Position numbers and translations under genes: made by a program. From Bacillota bacterium (lineage in GTDB: Bacteria > Bacillota > Clostridia > Tissierellales > Peptoniphilaceae), in assembly GCA_023443025.1 (NCBI GenBank), contig JAEZWM010000017.1, positions 66,446 to 130,445 on the forward strand: 64,000 nt of DNA, read 5' to 3'. Positions 63,890 to 64,000 of this stretch are shown here, piece by piece. Every line of letters starts with the position of its first letter. The first letter of the stretch is position 1. The notes under the pieces are model-generated. The model saw only the letters and a program-made list of their open reading frames with translations, was not told the DNA's origin and did not search any database.

Positions 63890-64000
63890 AAAGTTCTCGT
63901 TCAGTTGGACCAACTCATAGCCCTAACCCCACGAACGATAGTGAGTGGCGGTAGGTCTTGCGCCGATGTTTCCCAAGAGAGATGCTTTTTCTCGATTGGC
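63890..64000. other. GC-richer block at window end, unidentified
   Basis: About 110 bases are clearly richer in GC than the flanks and contain the perfect palindrome AGTTGG-A-CCAACT (63903-63915). No tRNA fold or sure ORF is seen. The minus strand reads an open segment interrupted by one stop. It may be a spacer between an rRNA operon and the tRNAs. Confidence 0.3.

Noticed and set aside
63890..64000. Possible 5S rRNA fragment (GCGCCGATG, CCCAAGAGAG)
   Set aside because: Only short stretches look like 5S; the conserved CCGAACACGG region is missing.

Overview
The window is a low-GC chromosomal segment from an anaerobic member of the Firmicutes (Clostridia/Tissierellia-like). The evidence is AAGGAGG-type ribosome sites with occasional TTG and GTG starts, a six-gene Rnf ferredoxin:NAD+ oxidoreductase cluster, a tryptophan T-box leader, an mreBCD-PBP2-TIGR03960-DUF2344-RNase E/G gene order typical of Clostridia, and a 13-gene tRNA cluster. 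I do not assign a genus.

Layout. 1-4.4 kb holds the end of a class A PBP, a small membrane protein, folD and a secreted SH3/NlpC hydrolase. 4.9-10.4 kb is a plus-strand peptide ABC transporter operon (dppABCDF). 10.4-14.1 kb is a minus-strand TRAP-TAXI transporter with a DUF1850 protein. 14.2-25.9 kb is an 11-gene minus-strand run, in transcription order: NusG-II-like, HepI/Gx, radC, mreB, mreC, mreD, PBP2, a degenerate MinD-like protein, TIGR03960 radical SAM, DUF2344, compact RNase E/G. 26-31 kb is rnfCDGEAB behind tRNA-Leu(GAG). 31.2-35.1 kb is polA-coaE-slt, followed by tRNA-Leu(CAA).

35.5-43.1 kb holds an unfamiliar three-gene membrane/Cache cluster, an M18 aminopeptidase, argJ, selO and a MATE exporter. 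43.2-46.5 kb is a very AT-rich accessory stretch with a Cys-rich halocin-C8-like peptide gene, a two-TM partner, a decayed IS3-type transposase, an unlisted 52-aa secreted peptide and a divergent XRE/TPR (RRNPP-like) regulator. 46.5-53.2 kb holds DUF1801, an EamA exporter, dinB, murT, a beta-CASP nuclease and an FAD oxidoreductase. 53.3-57.5 kb is a polyamine ABC transporter operon (potABCD) led by an XRE-cupin regulator. 57.7-62.3 kb holds T-box-trpS, thiI, a NifS-like cysteine desulfurase and an RNase H-like protein. The remainder is the tRNA cluster.

How the genes work together. The two transporter operons for peptides and TAXI substrates share a similar A+T-rich inverted repeat just downstream of their promoters. 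Cell-wall elongation genes (mreBCD, PBP2) are co-directional with RNA-processing genes. Rnf couples ferredoxin oxidation to ion gradients. The desulfurase and ThiI form a sulfur-transfer pair for tRNA thiolation. The best candidates for something undescribed are the peptide/regulator pair and adjacent Cys-rich peptide locus (43.3-46.5 kb) and the paralogous membrane pair with an orphan Cache sensor (35.5-37.3 kb). Several conserved proteins lack expected residues: FolD (catalytic Lys and Gln), RnfB (a cluster Cys) and the MinD-like protein (P-loop).
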